This document shows, piece after piece, positions 1 to 8,017 of a stretch of 64,000 nt of DNA. Where the stretch lies: the NCBI RefSeq assembly GCF_003351405.1, contig NZ_CP031240.1, forward strand, positions 62,001 through 126,000, in the 5' to 3' direction. The DNA is from Haemophilus haemolyticus (GTDB taxonomy: Bacteria > Pseudomonadota > Gammaproteobacteria > Enterobacterales > Pasteurellaceae). The stretch's first letter is position 1. Each line of letters starts with the position of its first letter. The translations under genes and the position numbers were made by a program. The notes beneath the pieces are model-generated. The model was not told the DNA's origin. It made no database searches and saw only the letters and a list, made by a program, of their open reading frames with translations.

Positions 1-339
1 CAAAAGCAACGCATAGCCATTGTGCGTACCCTATGTATGAATCCTGAAATTATTCTATTTGATGAAGTGACCGCTGCATTGGATCCGGAAATGGTACGCG
101 AAGTACTCGATGTTATTTTAGGTCTAGCCAAAGATGGCATGACAATGTTGATTGTGACACATGAAATGAATTTTGCACGTCAAGTCGCACATCGCATTGT
201 ATTTATGGATAAAGGTCAAATTATCGAACAAGCCAAGCCTGAAGATTTCTTTACGAATCCGACCACGGATCGGGCGAAAACATTCTTAAACATCTTAAAC
301 TATGAACCAAGAGGGACAAACTATGAAGAAAACATTTAA
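1..339 (+). CDS. Amino-acid ABC transporter ATP-binding protein (3' part)
   Basis: The gene is cut by the left window edge; reading frame 1 is open from base 1 and gives the last 112 residues. It opens at the end of the ABC signature (KQRIAIVR), followed by a Walker B and D-loop (IILFDEVTAALDPE) and the switch histidine (IVTHEMNF). The EVTxALDPE wording is typical of the polar amino-acid uptake ATPases (GlnQ/HisP type), which energise import from the cytoplasmic face. The stop at 337-339 overlaps the start of the next gene, a lipoprotein binding protein, by 17 bases, so the two are almost certainly co-transcribed and translationally coupled. The permease must lie upstream. Substrate not determined. 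Confidence 0.9.
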   Translation, partial: QKQRIAIVRTLCMNPEIILFDEVTAALDPEMVREVLDVILGLAKDGMTMLIVTHEMNFARQVAHRIVFMDKGQIIEQAKPEDFFTNPTTDRAKTFLNILNYEPRGTNYEENI

Positions 340-1177
340 AAAATTAACCGCACTTTTTGCCACGGCAGCACTTGCTTTTGGATTATCGGCCTGTAACGAT
401 AAAGAACAGGTCAAAGAAACGAAACAAGCTTCTGCAATTGAACAAATCAAACAAGCAGGCAAAGTACGCATTGGCGTATTCAGTGATAAACCGCCATTTG
501 GCTATGTGGATGCCCAAGGAAAAAGCCAAGGGTTTGATGTAGAAATCGGTAAAGCGATTACGAAGGATCTATTAGGCGATGAAAATAAAGTGGAATTTGT
601 ACTTGTAGATGCAGCAAACCGCGCTGAATATTTACTTTCCAAGAAAGTAGATATTATTCTAGCGAATTTTACTGTCACTGCAGCACGTAAAGAAGTGGTC
701 GATTTTGCAAACCCTTATATGAAAGTTGCACTTGGTGTGGTGTCTAAAAATGGTGAAGTCATCACAAACCTTGAACAATTAAAAGATAAAACCCTGATTG
801 TGGATAAAGGGACTACCGCTGATATTTTCTTTACCCAAAATTATCCCAACATCAAATTACTTAAATTTGAACAAAATACCGAAACCTTTGAAGCATTACG
901 TGACGGACGTGGTGATGCACTTTCTAATGACAACACCTTCTTATTTGCTTGGGCAAAACAAAACCCAGGCTACACAGTAGGCGTAAAAAGTTTTGGCGAT
1001 CAAGATGTTATTGCCCCTGCAGTACGCAAAGATGCGCCAGATTTACTCAATTGGTTAAATACTGAAATTGTTAAACTTTCTAAAGAAGGCGTATTAAAAC
1101 AAGCCTATGAAAAAACATTATTGCCAGTTTATGGTGATAGCGTCAGAGAAAGCGATATTGCGGTTCAATATAAATAA
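323..1177 (+). CDS. Amino-acid ABC transporter substrate-binding lipoprotein
   Basis: Predicted 284-residue solute-binding protein of the polar amino-acid ABC family (SBP_bac_3 type). The N-terminus is a lipoprotein signal peptide with lipobox LSAC, so the mature protein should be anchored by its first Cys. Next come the family's KVRIGVFSDKPPFGYVD start of lobe I, the DIILANFTVTAARKEVVDFA segment, and the LIVDKGTTADIFF return strand. I place the start at the ATG at 323, which follows AAGAGGGA at a good distance; an in-frame ATG at 302 lacks such a site. It overlaps the ATPase gene and ends at a strong terminator. Related proteins bind cysteine, aspartate/glutamate or glutamine; the sequence does not tell me which. 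Confidence 0.88.
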   Translation: MKKTFKKLTALFATAALAFGLSACNDKEQVKETKQASAIEQIKQAGKVRIGVFSDKPPFGYVDAQGKSQGFDVEIGKAITKDLLGDENKVEFVLVDAANRAEYLLSKKVDIILANFTVTAARKEVVDFANPYMKVALGVVSKNGEVITNLEQLKDKTLIVDKGTTADIFFTQNYPNIKLLKFEQNTETFEALRDGRGDALSNDNTFLFAWAKQNPGYTVGVKSFGDQDVIAPAVRKDAPDLLNWLNTEIVKLSKEGVLKQAYEKTLLPVYGDSVRESDIAVQYK

Positions 1178-1196
1178 TAAATACAAATAAAAATAA

Positions 1197-1231
1197 AAAT
1201 AAGCGCAGGCAAACCAGCGCTTATTTTTTAT
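1197..1231 (+). terminator. Rho-independent terminator after the ABC transporter
   Basis: A 10-bp perfect stem (AAATAAGCGC / GCGCTTATTT) with a 10-base loop, followed by a T run, 20 bases past the binding-protein stop codon. Confidence 0.85.
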
Positions 1232-1254
1232 GAATGAAAATAGGGCTAAAACCT

Positions 1255-1263
1255 ACCGCACTT
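1255..1263 (-). repeat. DNA uptake signal sequence (USS core)
   Basis: ACCGCACTT on the plus strand, the reverse complement of the Haemophilus uptake core AAGTGCGGT. It touches the stop codon of the small lipoprotein gene at 1263-1406. Confidence 0.9.
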
Positions 1264-1406
1264 TATGGGTTCATTCCCCAATGACGTGTGTTTTTATCAA
1301 ATTTAACACCTGAATGAGAACCTTCTGCGCCGTTAAAATACACATCTTTATTTGCGCAAGCTGAAATAATCAACGCGCCTGCGATAATCAACAACCATTT
1401 TTTCAT
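1263..1406 (-). CDS. Small predicted lipoprotein, 47 aa
   Basis: A 47-residue open frame on the minus strand, starting MKKWLLIIAGALIISACANK. It has all parts of a lipoprotein signal: two lysines, a hydrophobic core and the lipobox IISAC, leaving a mature peptide of about 31 residues ending HWGMNP. A GGTTTAC stretch precedes the ATG, a poor Shine-Dalgarno match. The gene lies between two plus-strand units and converges on the ABC transporter terminator. I do not recognise a family. The signal peptide and clean codon usage support a real gene; function unknown. Confidence 0.7.
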   Translation of the reverse strand: MKKWLLIIAGALIISACANKDVYFNGAEGSHSGVKFDKNTRHWGMNP

Positions 1407-1579
1407 AAGTAAACCTTTTTGCTAAATTAAAAAACCTACGAATTGTAACACAACGGCTCCACATCCCAACAAAATATTTTGCTTTCCTTGCCATCATTAA
1501 CCCCCTCACCAAAGCCAAACTTCCCTTCTTTGCTGATAAATTTGACTTATTGAACTATTAAAAAACGTAAGAAATTTAA

Positions 1580-1588
1580 ACCGCACTT
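1580..1588 (-). repeat. DNA uptake signal sequence (USS core)
   Basis: ACCGCACTT within the AT-rich spacer upstream of the candidate small RNA; single copy, not paired. Confidence 0.88.
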
Positions 1589-1619
1589 TAAATAAAATAA
1601 AAAATTTCTTATTTTTTTC

Positions 1620-1647
1620 TTGATCGCTATAAATTTATATATATAAT
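1620..1647 (+). promoter_or_regulatory. Sigma-70-like promoter for candidate small RNA
   Basis: TTGATC (1620-1625), a 16-base spacer, then a perfect TATAAT (1642-1647). Initiation would fall near 1654, about 40 bases before a strong terminator hairpin, with no convincing coding sequence between. Confidence 0.55.
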
Positions 1648-1653
1648 GAATTC

Positions 1654-1738
1654 TGTTTTAGATACTAGATAGTAATTTAATAGTAATGAAACTTGGCTAG
1701 TGCATTCCCCCACTCCTTCGCACTAGCCATTTTTTTTG
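1654..1738 (+). ncRNA. Candidate small RNA with C-rich terminator loop
   Basis: A likely transcript of about 85 nt from the promoter at 1620-1647 to a Rho-independent terminator. The terminator is a perfect 9-bp stem (GGCTAGTGC 1695-1703 / GCACTAGCC 1720-1728) followed by eight T. Its 16-base loop is pyrimidine-rich and contains CCCCCACTCCTTC, which could pair with Shine-Dalgarno sequences, a feature of antisense regulators. The hairpin sits just upstream of the ybgI gene, so a leader or attenuator for that gene is the alternative. An ATG-less frame through it could extend ybgI upstream, but that would translate the terminator. I do not recognise a known RNA family. Confidence 0.5.
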
Positions 1739-1782
1739 GAATTTTGTACCATATCTCACCTGTTTCCAATCAACGATCCATT

Positions 1783-2538
1783 ATGAATAATCTCGAACTT
1801 GAACAACTCATTAATCAAAAACTTTCTTCCGATAAAATCAATGACTATGCGCCCAACGGCTTACAAGTCGAAGGTAAAACAGAAATCAAAAAAATCATTA
1901 CTGGTGTAACGGCGAGCCAGGCTTTAATCGACTACGCAATCAGCCAAAATGCTGATGCGATTTTGGTTCATCACGGCTATTTTTGGAAAAGTGAAAACCC
2001 TTGTATTCGAGGAATGAAAGGCAAGCGAATTAAAGCGCTTTTAGTGAACGATATTAATTTATATGGCTATCATTTACCATTAGATGTGCATCCAGAATTA
2101 GGCAACAATGCGCAATTAGCCAAACTGCTCAACATTGAAAATTTACAACCATTAGAAAAAGGCGCTGTGAGTATTCCTGTTTGGGGCGAATTAAAAGAAC
2201 CGATGACAGGTAAAGACTTTGCAGAAAAAATAGAAAAAGTGTTAAATCGAAAACCGTTAATTTGCATTGAAAACGGACCGCACTTAATCCGAAAAATTGG
2301 TATCTGCACTGGTGGCGGACAAGGTTATATTGATCTTGCTGCAGAACAAGGCTGCGATGCATTTATTACTGGTGAAGTGTCAGAACAAACGATTCATTCT
2401 GCTCGTGAGCAAGGATTACATTTCTTCTCTGCAGGTCATCACGCAACAGAACGATATGGCATCAAGGCATTAGGCGAATGGTTGGCAAAAGAATATAGCT
2501 TTGATGTAGAATTTAAAGATATAGATAATCCAGCGTAA
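1783..2538 (+). CDS. ybgI: NIF3/DUF34-family metal-binding protein (YbgI-like)
   Basis: Predicted 251-residue cytoplasmic protein of the NIF3/YbgI family, close to the E. coli YbgI length of 247. Family metal-site motifs are visible: ILVHHGYFW with paired histidines, YHLPLDVHPELGNN, and near the C-terminus FFSAGHHATERYG. These proteins form toroidal hexamers with a dinuclear metal centre; proposed roles include GTP cyclohydrolase-like or metal-handling activity and none is settled. The frame is open upstream to 1693, but the extra 30 residues would run through the hairpin at 1695-1728. The ATG at 1783 aligns with the conserved MNNLELEQLIN start, so I use it. Confidence 0.88.
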   Translation: MNNLELEQLINQKLSSDKINDYAPNGLQVEGKTEIKKIITGVTASQALIDYAISQNADAILVHHGYFWKSENPCIRGMKGKRIKALLVNDINLYGYHLPLDVHPELGNNAQLAKLLNIENLQPLEKGAVSIPVWGELKEPMTGKDFAEKIEKVLNRKPLICIENGPHLIRKIGICTGGGQGYIDLAAEQGCDAFITGEVSEQTIHSAREQGLHFFSAGHHATERYGIKALGEWLAKEYSFDVEFKDIDNPA

Positions 2539-2547
2539 AATACAAAA

Positions 2548-2584
2548 GTGCGGTAAAAATATGTCTTTTTTTTACCGCACTTTT
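2548..2584. terminator. Paired-USS terminator between ybgI and ffh
   Basis: AAAAGTGCGGTAAAAA followed a few bases later by TTTTTTACCGCACTTTT: two uptake cores in inverse orientation make a hairpin usable from either side by the convergent ybgI and ffh genes. Confidence 0.8.
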
Positions 2585-2595
2585 ATCTTCTGAAA

Positions 2596-3984
2596 TTATC
2601 GTTTAAACATTCCGCCTAAACCACCAAGACCGCCTAAGCCTCCGCCCATTAAGCCTTGCATTCCACGCATCATTTTAGCCATACCGCCTTTACGCATTTT
2701 CTTCATCATGCGTTGCATTTCGTCGAATTGTTTAAGTAATTTATTGACATCTTGCACTTGAGTGCCAGAGCCTAATGCAATACGACGGCGGCGAGATCCT
2801 TTGATAATATCTGGATTGGCACGTTCTTTTAGGGTCATGGAGTTAATGATTGCCTCCATTTTGACAAACATTTTGTCATCTACTTGATTTTTAACATGAT
2901 CAGGCAAATTTTTTGCACCGGGTAATTTCTCAAGCATAGACATCATGCCACCCATTTTTTTCATCTCGATAAGCTGCTCGCGGAAATCATCTAAAGTGAA
3001 ATCATCGCCTTTCTTGAATTTCTGCGCCATTTTTTCTGCTTTTTCACGATCAACAGAACGTTCAAGATCTTCGATAAGGGAAAGCACATCGCCCATGCCC
3101 AAAATACGGGAAGCAACACGATCAGGATGGAACGGCTCAAGCGCTTCTGTTTTCTCGCCCACACCCAAGAATTTAATTGGTTTACCTGTGATTTGACGAA
3201 TTGATAACGCTGCACCACCACGCGCATCACCGTCCACTTTCGTCAAAATAACACCTGTAAGCGGCAATGCTTCATTAAAGGCTTTTGCCGTATTGGCGGC
3301 ATCTTGACCAGTCATCGCATCAACAGTGAAAAGGGTTTCGATTGGATTTAACACTGCATGGACTTGCTTGATTTCGTCCATCATTTCTGTATCAACGTGT
3401 AGGCGACCTGCCGTATCCACAATCAACACATCGTAGAATTTCAGTTTTGCATCCGCAAGCGCCGCCTTAGCAATATCAACTGGATTTTGTTTAACATCCG
3501 ATGGGAAAAAATCCACGCCAACGGATTGAGCCAAGGTTTCAAGTTGCTTAATCGCAGCTGGGCGATATACGTCGGAAGAAACCACTAACACTTTCTTTTT
3601 ATGGCGTTCACGCAAGAATTTTGCCAATTTACCCACGCTGGTGGTTTTACCCGCACCTTGTAACCCCGCCATTAAGATAACTGCTGGTGGTTGGGTTGCA
3701 AGATTTAAACTCTCATTCGCTTCGCCCATGGCTTTTTCAAGCTCACGCTGAACGATTTTTAAGAACTCTTGCCCTGGCGTTAAACTTTTATTGACTTCTT
3801 CCCCAAGCGCGCTTTCTTTTACTTTTGCAATAAATTCACGCACCACAGGTAAAGCAACATCTGCTTCAAGTAATGCCATACGCACTTCGCGCAAGGTTTC
3901 TTTAATATTATCTTCCGTTAAACGGCCTTTTCCGGTGATATTACGTAAGGTTTTGGAAAGGCGATCCGATAAATTCTCAAACAT
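2596..3984 (-). CDS. ffh: Signal recognition particle protein Ffh
   Basis: 462-residue SRP54 GTPase that binds 4.5S RNA and signal sequences on nascent membrane proteins and delivers ribosomes to FtsY. Order: N domain (1-90); G domain with P-loop GLQGAGKTT (about 107-115), DTAGR, and TKVDGDARGG; then the Met-rich M domain ending in a glycine/methionine tail (GGLGGLGGLGGMFKR). The start MFENLSDRLS matches E. coli MFDNLTDRLS; a TTG three codons upstream keeps the frame open but has no better support. Single gene; converges on ybgI across a paired-USS terminator. Confidence 0.97.
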   Translation of the reverse strand: MFENLSDRLSKTLRNITGKGRLTEDNIKETLREVRMALLEADVALPVVREFIAKVKESALGEEVNKSLTPGQEFLKIVQRELEKAMGEANESLNLATQPPAVILMAGLQGAGKTTSVGKLAKFLRERHKKKVLVVSSDVYRPAAIKQLETLAQSVGVDFFPSDVKQNPVDIAKAALADAKLKFYDVLIVDTAGRLHVDTEMMDEIKQVHAVLNPIETLFTVDAMTGQDAANTAKAFNEALPLTGVILTKVDGDARGGAALSIRQITGKPIKFLGVGEKTEALEPFHPDRVASRILGMGDVLSLIEDLERSVDREKAEKMAQKFKKGDDFTLDDFREQLIEMKKMGGMMSMLEKLPGAKNLPDHVKNQVDDKMFVKMEAIINSMTLKERANPDIIKGSRRRRIALGSGTQVQDVNKLLKQFDEMQRMMKKMRKGGMAKMMRGMQGLMGGGLGGLGGLGGMFKR

Positions 3985-4063
3985 GGCTAACAATCCCGTT
4001 TTTCTTAAAAAATTGCGCTGATTATACCGAAATTTAGGCGTTTTTCATCATTTCAAATGAAAA

Positions 4064-4185
4064 TGGCTTTTTGAGTAGGCGATTTCATGAAGAAAGCATA
4101 GGAGATAAGGAAAAAGAATGATTATTTAGCCAATTTCGGGTATCATTCTGCCCACTCTTGGCTATTTGAGTAGCCATTTGATTTA
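4064..4185 (+). repeat. Imperfect direct repeat in the corB leader
   Basis: TGGCTTTTTGAGTAGGCGAT (from 4064) and TGGCTATTTGAGTAGCCATT (from 4159) share most positions. The second copy can fold as GGCTA...TAGCC and is followed by a second small hairpin (TTTGATTTAGCAAAATCAAA). Together they fill the spacer between ffh and the CorB-like gene. Function unknown; a structured leader is possible. Confidence 0.45.
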
Positions 4186-4250
4186 GCAAAATCAAATAAC
4201 AGGTAAAAACTGCGGTGAAAAATGACCGCACTTTTTGTTGATTAACAAAC

Positions 4251-4267
4251 AAAAGGATTTTCCCTTG
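4251..4267 (+). promoter_or_regulatory. Ribosome binding site and TTG start of corB
   Basis: AAAAGGA (4251-4257), seven bases, then TTG (4265-4267). This site decides the start; a TTG start usually lowers translation. Confidence 0.65.
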
Positions 4268-5527
4268 GACAGTATTCCCCTTAGTACTTTATTTATTATT
4301 CTCATTATCTGTTTAGTTTTATCTGCCTATTTTTCCGGATCTGAAACCGGACTACTCTCTCTCAATAAATATCGTCTTCGTTTTCTATCCGAACAAGGCA
4401 ATAAAGGCGCACAAAAAGCAGAAAAACTGCTCGAAAAGCCAGATACCTTGTTAAGCTTTATTCTTATTTTTAATAACCTTGTGAATATCAGTGCATCAGC
4501 GATTGCGACCATGATTGGTATGCGTTTATACGGTGATGCAGGTGTGGCTATTGCAACGGGTTTACTCACTTTCGTGATGCTTGTATTTTCTGAAATTTTC
4601 CCTAAAACGGTAGCAGCGATGCACGCGGAAAAAGTCGGTTTTGTGTCCAGCCATATTTTGACGGTATTACTTAAAATCTTCTATCCTCTCGTTTGGCTGA
4701 TGAATATTTTTACCAAATCATTAATGCATTTGGTGGGATTAAAACCCGATATGCAAAAACAAGTAATTAGTCGTGAGGAACTTCGTAGTATCGTATCAGA
4801 AGCGGGCGAAGCGACGCCTGATGAACAACATCCACAAATGTTGCTTTCTATTTTAGATATGGAAACCGTCACCGTTGATGACATTATGGTTCCGCGTAAC
4901 GAAATTGGCGGCATTGATATTGATGATGACTGGAAAGCTATTATGCGCCAGCTCAATCACGCAGCACATAACCGCGTGGTGCTTTACAAAGGCAGCCTTG
5001 ATGAACAAGTGCTTGGCATTTTGCGCGTGCGTGAAGCATTCCGCTTACTGCTTGAAAAAAATGAATTTACCAAAGAAACCTTAATTCGTGCCGCTGATGA
5101 AGTGTATTTCATTCCTGAAAGCACGCCATTAAAAACGCAACTTGCGAATTTCCGTGCAAATAAAGAACGCATTGGCTTAGTGGTGGATGAATACGGTGAT
5201 ATTAAAGGGCTTGTGACATTGGAAGATATTTTGGAAGAAATCGTGGGTGATTTTACCACTTCCACCGCGCCAAGCATTGACGAGGAAGTAACGCAACAAT
5301 CTGATGGTTCCATGATTATTGATGGCTCGGCCAACCTACGCGATCTCAACAAAATGTTTAGCTGGGAATTAGATACAGAAGATGCCCGCACGTTTAATGG
5401 TTTAATCCTCGAACACTTAGAAGAAATTCCCGATGAAGGCACGGTTTGCGAAATTGATGGCCTGCAAATTACCATCCTTGAAGTGGGCGATAATATGATT
5501 AAACAAGCGAAAGTAGTGAAGTTATAA
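4265..5527 (+). CDS. corB: CorB/YfjD-like CNNM-CBS transporter-family protein
   Basis: Predicted 420-residue inner-membrane protein of the UPF0053/CNNM family, linked to Mg2+/Co2+ efflux or resistance. The N-terminal DUF21 domain has about four hydrophobic segments, beginning with LFIILIICLVLSAYFSGSETG, then a CBS pair (about 190-320, including VDDIMVPRNEI and GLVVDEYGDIKGLVTLEDILEE) and a C-terminal CorC_HlyC domain (about 340-418). I choose the TTG at 4265, nine bases after AAAAGGA, because the resulting MDSIPLSTLF start aligns with E. coli YfjD MEHISTTTL; upstream TTG codons at 4235 and 4238 lack this support. It ends at a paired-USS terminator. Confidence 0.87.
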   Translation: MDSIPLSTLFIILIICLVLSAYFSGSETGLLSLNKYRLRFLSEQGNKGAQKAEKLLEKPDTLLSFILIFNNLVNISASAIATMIGMRLYGDAGVAIATGLLTFVMLVFSEIFPKTVAAMHAEKVGFVSSHILTVLLKIFYPLVWLMNIFTKSLMHLVGLKPDMQKQVISREELRSIVSEAGEATPDEQHPQMLLSILDMETVTVDDIMVPRNEIGGIDIDDDWKAIMRQLNHAAHNRVVLYKGSLDEQVLGILRVREAFRLLLEKNEFTKETLIRAADEVYFIPESTPLKTQLANFRANKERIGLVVDEYGDIKGLVTLEDILEEIVGDFTTSTAPSIDEEVTQQSDGSMIIDGSANLRDLNKMFSWELDTEDARTFNGLILEHLEEIPDEGTVCEIDGLQITILEVGDNMIKQAKVVKL

Positions 5528-5544
5528 TACTAAAATTGAAAGAA

Positions 5545-5595
5545 AATAAACCGCACTTAGAGTTAAATACCTCTCAAAGTGCGGTTTATTTTTAA
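5545..5595. terminator. Paired-USS terminator, right edge of core block before the hemophilin locus
   Basis: ACCGCACTT (5550-5558) and AAGTGCGGT (5577-5585) lie in a long inverted repeat (AATAAACCGCACTTAGAG / CTCT-AAGTGCGGTTTATT) ending in T5. It serves corB from one side and the Slam gene from the other. Confidence 0.88.
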
Positions 5596-7031
5596 AAGGT
5601 TTTTTCAAATTTCAATACCGCTTCATTCTGTTTATAGCGATATAACATTTCTACGTTACTCTGATGATTTGTATGAATAAAATTGATACTAGGCACAATA
5701 TCGTAAAATTTGAATTTAGGAATAGCAAAGGTAAACAAATATTTTTGTTCATTGTCTTTTCTTGTTTTTCCTAAAAGTGCATTATAATCTTGATAATCTA
5801 TTTTTCTAAAAATACCTTGCGCAGTAATATCAATTCCGCTTTCAAAACTTTTATTAATACCTATTCTTATCCCCTTTCTAGCATATTGATCAATTTTTGA
5901 TTCTGTTGAAAACTTTTTCGCATAATCCAATCCACCAAATAAAATCCAATCATTTGGTAAGCTATAAACTAAAGTAGAAAAGAAAGAGAGAATTTTTCCA
6001 TCTTGATAAGATAAATTACGATCTTGATATTTTTCCCATTTATATTCTGTTTGCAAAGAAAAGTATAAATTCGGATTAAAAATCTTTGAATAAGAAATAT
6101 TAAACCCTTTTCTCTCGCTATACCAATGATGATAGGATCTTGTTTTTTCAATTAAAGGATAAAGATCTAATTGATTTTTTTGATCTTTAAAACGGTATCC
6201 TAATCCAAGTGAAATATTATGTTCCGTAAATTCTGATTTTTTAGGGTAAAACTCACCATAAGCTAATCCTTTAAAAATAATACCTTGATTATTTAATATT
6301 TCAGTATATTTATTTAATACAGCTTCATAACTAAATCCTGTGCTTTTTTGAATAGTTGGTCTAGTTCGTGTAAATTCTAATGTACCAAGATAAGGATTTT
6401 CGACAATTTCTTTACTAGTTTCATTTCCAGATTGATTTAAATTAGAATTATAAATTGTGCCAAAAGAAAAGGAACCTTGCCACGATTGGCGATAATCAAG
6501 TTGTGATAAATATTGGTTTACACGTGCCATTACATTTGGTTGTTGCGGCAATTCTATCTGATTAAAAAGAATTTTAGATTGATTGTTTTGCCAGTTTAGA
6601 AAATAGAGTTTAGCTAAATCTAATTTTCCGCGTGTGAAATCGGGTTCTTGTTGAACTAGTTGCTCGTAAAGTTGAATGGCTTTTTTGGTATTTCCTTGAT
6701 TAAATGCAATATTCGCTTCTGCAAATAAAATCATTCCTTGTTCTGCTTGCGGAAATTGTTTATAACGGATCAATAAATGTTGAATATCATTCGTTTGTTT
6801 GTAATTAATTGCGAGAAAAAGAGCGGTCATTATTTCTTCTATATTATCACTCACCTCAAATTCTTGGTTGTTTATTGTTAATGTAGTAAAGAATTTATCT
6901 TGTTGAATAAATTGTTGTTCTTGTCGTTGTTGATTTAATTGAGATTGTTGCTGTAAGCGGAAATCTTTTTCTTGATTTTCGGCAAGTACCAAAAAAGGAA
7001 TAAAAAGAAAGATAAAAGGGAATTTCGACAT
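5592..7031 (-). CDS. hsmA: Slam-type outer-membrane exporter (TPR plus DUF560 barrel)
   Basis: Predicted 479-residue surface lipoprotein assembly modulator (Slam) homologue. A short signal peptide (FIFLFIPFLVLAENQ) precedes a Gln-rich linker, a TPR-like periplasmic domain (about 60-180, with AEQGMILFAEANIAFNQGN), then an alternating beta-barrel region (about 185-479) ending in a terminal phenylalanine (KFEKTF) as expected for an outer-membrane barrel. Slam proteins move TbpB-like and hemophilin-like substrates across the outer membrane. Last gene of the minus-strand operon, 54 bases after the hemophilin gene, with AGGATG before its ATG. The name hsmA is that of the Acinetobacter hemophilin exporter; use here is by analogy. 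Confidence 0.87.
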   Translation of the reverse strand: MSKFPFIFLFIPFLVLAENQEKDFRLQQQSQLNQQRQEQQFIQQDKFFTTLTINNQEFEVSDNIEEIMTALFLAINYKQTNDIQHLLIRYKQFPQAEQGMILFAEANIAFNQGNTKKAIQLYEQLVQQEPDFTRGKLDLAKLYFLNWQNNQSKILFNQIELPQQPNVMARVNQYLSQLDYRQSWQGSFSFGTIYNSNLNQSGNETSKEIVENPYLGTLEFTRTRPTIQKSTGFSYEAVLNKYTEILNNQGIIFKGLAYGEFYPKKSEFTEHNISLGLGYRFKDQKNQLDLYPLIEKTRSYHHWYSERKGFNISYSKIFNPNLYFSLQTEYKWEKYQDRNLSYQDGKILSFFSTLVYSLPNDWILFGGLDYAKKFSTESKIDQYARKGIRIGINKSFESGIDITAQGIFRKIDYQDYNALLGKTRKDNEQKYLFTFAIPKFKFYDIVPSINFIHTNHQSNVEMLYRYKQNEAVLKFEKTF

Positions 7032-7050
7032 AAAACATCCTGTTTACAAT

Positions 7051-7072
7051 AAGGCTTGCTTTCGCAAGCCTT
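7051..7072 (-). terminator. Intra-operon hairpin between hemophilin and Slam genes
   Basis: A perfect 9-bp stem (AAGGCTTGC / GCAAGCCTT) with a four-base loop but no T run on the minus strand. It may be a partial terminator or a 3'-end stabiliser that makes the secreted protein more abundant than its exporter. Confidence 0.5.
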
Positions 7073-7085
7073 TTGTTTATTAAAC

Positions 7086-7916
7086 TTAATTTTTAGTACC
7101 GCCAAAGGCTGTGTTGTATTCAGGTTTTGAAGCAAATGTTGCCATACCTGCTAAGCCTTCTGCTTTCGCACCATAGAAACGACCTTCTGATTTACCAGTG
7201 ATACCTTCTGCTGTAGCTTCACCCTCAAAAGTGGCTTTAGATTTATTGATTTGGCTTTCAACATGGATGGTAAAATTAGTTTTACTTAAATGACCTTCTA
7301 TAGAGCCATCATCAAAATCGACATCAAATCTACCTTTCATCAATTCTTTATTGAAATCAGTGTATTTATTGATACCTTGAACATTATAAGTCACTTTTCC
7401 ACTAGGCAATTTTGTAGTTGGGTTTGAACCTACGTAATAAACACTAACATTTTTTTCTTTTGTGTTGCTTCCTGCTACATTTTCCCATTCACCATAGTAG
7501 GTATCCATATTGCCAACTTGCTTAAAGGACAATCTTCCTAATCCAGTATGATCTGGCATAATTAAAGTCAATTTAGGCATATTTTGCATTTTAGCAACAA
7601 CTACGCCATTGGAATCTTTTTTAGCAACGCCTGTAATACGCGAAATCCATTTGTCTGCACGCTCAGCCATTAAAGCCATTGATTGACCTTTATTATTTGC
7701 TGTTTTACTTAATGCTTTTTCAGTTGTGGGACTATAATCTGGTAAGTTTCTATCATGAACTTCAATGCCAGCTTTTCCATCCTTTAAACCTGCTTTAACA
7801 ATAATATATTTAGTTTGTTTTGTATCTGTTGATACGCCACCGACAACTTGTGCTTGTGTAAAACCAACAACACCACAAGCCATTACTGCTACTGCAATTT
7901 TACTTAGTTTTTTCAT
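7086..7916 (-). CDS. hpl: Hemophilin, secreted heme-binding protein
   Basis: Predicted 276-residue secreted hemophore. The N-terminus is a cleavable Sec signal (about 1-22, ending GFTQAQ) without a lipobox, so the product should be released rather than anchored. The C-terminal third has the Slam-substrate, TbpB-type barrel signature: FEGEATAEGITG, then GRFYGAKAEGLAGMATFAS, ending FGGTKN. Neighbouring receptor and Slam genes in the same operon match the described hemophilin systems of H. haemolyticus and Acinetobacter (HphA). Candidate heme-ligand histidines in the precursor are 54, 123, 209 and 218; I cannot assign them. A strong AAGGAAA site precedes the ATG. A different Slam-dependent binding protein is the alternative. 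Confidence 0.8.
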   Translation of the reverse strand: MKKLSKIAVAVMACGVVGFTQAQVVGGVSTDTKQTKYIIVKAGLKDGKAGIEVHDRNLPDYSPTTEKALSKTANNKGQSMALMAERADKWISRITGVAKKDSNGVVVAKMQNMPKLTLIMPDHTGLGRLSFKQVGNMDTYYGEWENVAGSNTKEKNVSVYYVGSNPTTKLPSGKVTYNVQGINKYTDFNKELMKGRFDVDFDDGSIEGHLSKTNFTIHVESQINKSKATFEGEATAEGITGKSEGRFYGAKAEGLAGMATFASKPEYNTAFGGTKN

Positions 7917-7978
7917 AATAATTTCCTTATTATAGAAGGTTTATAAAATCAAAACATTAATCGTCTTGAGCCAAAATC

Positions 7979-8006
7979 ATCATATCACAAAAACAAATAT
8001 GATAAT
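7979..8006 (-). promoter_or_regulatory. Possible internal promoter for the hemophilin gene
   Basis: TATGAT on the minus strand (7979-7984) with a poor -35 (ATTATC, 16-base spacing) that lies inside the Fur-box-like sequence. It would let hemophilin be made independently of the receptor gene. Confidence 0.4.
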
Positions 8007-8017
8007 TATTTTCATTT
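7999..8017 (-). promoter_or_regulatory. Fur-box-like site upstream of hemophilin
   Basis: GATAATTATTTTCATT (from 8001) resembles the Fur consensus GATAATGATAATCATTATC at about 12 of 19 positions by my count. It lies in the 99-base gap between the receptor and hemophilin genes, at the receptor stop codon. Confidence 0.5.

Noticed and set aside
1693..1782. Upstream extension of ybgI by 30 codons
   Set aside because: It would translate the small-RNA terminator hairpin; conserved family start is at 1783.
4984..5475. 163-codon frame opposite the corB gene
   Set aside because: Antisense shadow of a clearly conserved coding gene; serine-rich composition is typical of reverse-frame translation.
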